23,379 nt of DNA from an uncultured Oscillospiraceae bacterium (lineage in GTDB: Bacteria > Bacillota > Clostridia > Oscillospirales > Oscillospiraceae). The DNA lies in assembly GCA_900756495.1 (NCBI GenBank), contig CAAEKI010000039.1, positions 1 to 23,379 on the forward strand. The letters are read 5' to 3'. Made by a program: the position numbers and the translations under genes. This document shows, piece by piece, positions 21,833-23,379 of the stretch. Under the pieces are notes generated by a model. The model did not search any database. It was not told the DNA's origin and saw only the letters and a program-made list of their open reading frames with translations. The first letter of the stretch is position 1, and each line of letters starts with the position of its first letter.

Positions 21833-22183
21833 ATGCTGTTTATCTGCTACCCCAAATGTACCACCTGTCAGAAGGCGCGGAAGTGGCTGGATGAGCAGGG
21901 GGCCGCGTACCAGCTGCGGGATATCAAGACACAGCGGCCCACTCAGGTGGAGCTTGCCGACTGGTATGCCAAAAGCGGGCTGCCCCTGAAGCGCTTTTTC
22001 AACACCAGCGGACTTGCATATAAGGCGCTGGATCTGAAAAACAGGCTCCCCGCCATGAGTGAGGAGGAGCAGCTGGAGCTTCTGGCCAGCGACGGGATGC
22101 TGGTCAAGCGGCCCATCCTGGTGAATGGCGATACCGTTCTGGTTGGCTTCCGTGAGCCAGAGTGGGAGAAAGCGCTGAAGTGA
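21833..22183 (+). CDS. ArsC/Spx-family thiol protein (arsenate-reductase-like)
   Basis: 116 aa, thioredoxin-like fold. The redox motif CTTC (Cys9, Cys12) follows ICYPK. RDIKTQRPT and VKRPILVNGDTVLVGF (with the conserved Arg-Pro turn) match the ArsC/Spx/YffB family. Cys-X-X-Cys is the Spx-like version; classical glutaredoxin-linked ArsC has only one Cys here. There is no ars operon (arsR, arsB or acr3) nearby, so a general thiol or regulatory role is more likely than arsenic resistance. It is in an operon with the upstream phosphatase (3-bp gap, AAAGGAG ribosome binding site inside the end of that gene) and ends at a strong terminator. Confidence 0.92.
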   Translation: MLFICYPKCTTCQKARKWLDEQGAAYQLRDIKTQRPTQVELADWYAKSGLPLKRFFNTSGLAYKALDLKNRLPAMSEEEQLELLASDGMLVKRPILVNGDTVLVGFREPEWEKALK

Positions 22184-22192
22184 TAAATTAAG

Positions 22193-22240
22193 GAGGCCCG
22201 TGGGATGCGGCAGACCGCAGTGTCCCACGGGCCTCTTTTC
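22193..22240 (+). terminator. Intrinsic terminator of the phosphatase / ArsC-like operon
   Basis: A perfect 13-bp stem (GAGGCCCGTGGGA at 22193-22205 with its complement at 22223-22235) with an inner GCGG / CCGC pair, followed by TTTTC. Confidence 0.9.
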
Positions 22241-22591
22241 AAGCGATGAGAGATGCAGCGGAACAGACAACCCCATTTATTTTAAAATATATGGTCCTCC
22301 AACCCGCCGGAGCGCCCGCCGAATTTTCTGATATGTCTTTGCCGGATTACACGGCGGGCTGCGCTGAAATGATTCAGGTATCAGTATCCCTAAAAGCGGT
22401 AGGTAGACCTGGCATACAGAGAATTTGACGAAGATACTGCCTCGGAGCATGCAGTGGAAGAGCAGATTGATCACATGGCGGCCTGTGCTTATATGCCGGA
22501 TATGTACAGCGGGGTATAGAAAACAGCGGCTTAATATGTCATAAGGCAGTGCGTGGGCTGTATGCCGCATGTTTCTGCTGAATGAGGCCTG
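22241..22591. other. Gene-poor stretch with possible gene remnants
   Basis: No ORF here has a start codon with a ribosome binding site. A plus-strand frame at 22403-22519 reads a plausible acidic peptide (TASEHAVEEQIDHMAACAYM) between a stop and a TAG, which may be the tail of a lost gene. GCCCGCCG and CGGCGGGC (about 22313-22360) form an 8-bp inverted repeat with a long loop. Nothing else is supported. Confidence 0.35.
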
Positions 22592-22634
22592 CAAAAAGGG
22601 GAAGTGGCATAGCAACGGCTCTGCCGCTTCCCCA
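22592..22634 (-). terminator. Intrinsic terminator of the alpha/beta hydrolase gene
   Basis: On the minus strand GGGGAAGCGGCA pairs with TGCCACTTCCCC (one wobble) and is followed by TTTTTTGC. It lies about 50 bp after the hydrolase stop codon. Confidence 0.85.
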
Positions 22635-22682
22635 AAACAACCTGCTGCTTTCAAGGGACGCCTATTTTATGGGGGAAAATGC

Positions 22683-23379
22683 CTATATGCTGGCTATGCT
22701 CCCGCGGCGCTCACCCTGCTCTACATAGTCGGGCAGGGGCTTTTTGATCAGGTGCTCTTCCAGCCAGGCCAGGACATCGGCATAGACCTCCGCTTTATTG
22801 GCCTCATTGAGCATCTCATGCCGTCCGCCGGGATAGAGCTTCAGGGTGACCTCGCGGACGCCGTTGTAGCGCAGGATGCTGTATACCTGCTTGACGCCGT
22901 CCCCCATCTCGCCCACCGGGTCCCTGTCCCCGGAGAAGAGGTAAACCGGGACAAAGGAGTCCATTTTTCGCAGATTAGAGGGGGTAGAGAGGAACTCCAG
23001 GCCGCGGAAAATATCCCCGTACATCCCAATGGTGGGAAGAAAATTGCACAGCGGGTCGGCCAGATAGGCGTCCACCACAGCCTCGTCCCCGCAGATCCAG
23101 TCGGCGCTGGTGCGGTTGGGCTTGAAGCGGGCGTTATAGGCGCCCACCGAGAGCTTGTTCAAGAAACTGCTGTGCGCGTGCTTGCCCTTGAGCTTGCCCA
23201 GAATACCGGCGGCGAGGTTGCCCAGTGAGACTACGCCGGGTGGCTCCTGCCCAGTGCCGGAGAGAATACAGCCGTCCACCGAGCCCGAATACTCGATCAG
23301 GTATCCCCGGGCGACAAAAGACCCCATGGAGTGCCCCATCAGAAAATAGGGAATGTGTGGGAAACGTTCGCCGGTCTCC
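22683..23379 (-). CDS. Alpha/beta hydrolase, monoacylglycerol-lipase-like (5' end outside the window)
   Basis: 231 codons of the 3' part are present, and the frame stays open to the right edge (ETGERFPHIPYFLMGHSMGS). The nucleophile elbow GHSMG, the acid Asp in SGDRDPVGEMG and the base His in GGRHEM complete the catalytic triad, and a cap region lies between them (about residues 45-140 of the fragment). The whole gene is probably near 310 codons, judging from the usual 110 or so residues before the elbow. Such cytoplasmic hydrolases (Hydrolase_4 / lysophospholipase family) cleave acyl esters of glycerol or lysolipids. The ATG at 23339 lies inside the catalytic motif and is not the start. Confidence 0.92.
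   Translation of the reverse strand, partial: ETGERFPHIPYFLMGHSMGSFVARGYLIEYSGSVDGCILSGTGQEPPGVVSLGNLAAGILGKLKGKHAHSSFLNKLSVGAYNARFKPNRTSADWICGDEAVVDAYLADPLCNFLPTIGMYGDIFRGLEFLSTPSNLRKMDSFVPVYLFSGDRDPVGEMGDGVKQVYSILRYNGVREVTLKLYPGGRHEMLNEANKAEVYADVLAWLEEHLIKKPLPDYVEQGERRGSIASI

Noticed and set aside
21257..22276. 339-aa minus-strand ORF opposite the phosphatase and ArsC-like genes
   Set aside because: It reads through the operon terminator and is the antisense shadow of two clear genes.

Overview
The window looks like chromosomal DNA from a GC-rich, spore-forming-type gut Firmicute of the Oscillospiraceae (the Flavonifractor / Lawsonibacter / Intestinimonas neighbourhood). This is inferred from strong AGGAGG ribosome binding sites, sigma-A promoters, Gly-X-Thr collagen-like surface proteins, CarD and UPF0145 proteins, and small conserved proteins typical of this group. 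I saw no rRNA, tRNA or CRISPR array.

The most interesting part is positions 1-5255. A collagen-like gene on the minus strand is cut in two. Its 5' part (start codon, Cys-rich leader, about 34 Gly-X-Thr triplets) lies at 4809-5255, and its 3' part at 1-244 runs off the left edge. Between them is a compact 4,580-bp element: a large serine recombinase reading out to one end, a translationally coupled 43-codon ORF missed by ordinary length cut-offs, and a divergent two-gene cargo (MmgE/PrpD-family enzyme plus lactonase-family beta-propeller) behind a near-consensus sigma-A promoter. The 9-bp sequence CCAGTAGGG occurs at both junctions. Joining the element ends in silico gives a dyad-symmetric attP (arms CCACTGC / GCAGTGG), and joining the two gene halves gives a dyad-symmetric attB. 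Both are centred on the same GT dinucleotide, and excision would restore the collagen reading frame exactly. This looks like site-specific integration into a collagen-like gene. Whether it excises developmentally, like skin elements in sigK, is an inference supported only by a possible sigma-K-like promoter upstream of the collagen gene.

Positions 5400-11004 hold a small Cys-tailed protein of unknown function with a strong terminator, then an OmpR-type response regulator, histidine kinase, MacB/LolD-type ATPase and duplicated FtsX permease. This is the usual layout of a peptide or envelope-stress sensing and export module. Both promoters of the module carry the same TTGAGA-N5-TTGAGA direct repeat (11-bp period), presumably the regulator's binding site.

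Positions 11150-18890 are mostly minus-strand housekeeping and envelope genes: an SH3-NlpC/P60 cell-wall hydrolase, a conserved small protein, a membrane-anchored MerR regulator with a textbook operator overlapping a UPF0145 gene, a tandem-domain PPK2 (polyphosphate:AMP phosphotransferase type), and a MoxR / DUF58 / multi-pass membrane protein operon whose last stop codon sits in the loop of its own terminator.

Positions 19070-23379 hold a small conserved protein with a CarD-family regulator, a flavodoxin with the eroded remains of a nitroreductase and its promoter upstream, a low-molecular-weight protein tyrosine phosphatase followed by an ArsC/Spx-family thiol protein, a gene-poor stretch, and the 3' part of an alpha/beta hydrolase gene leaving the right edge.
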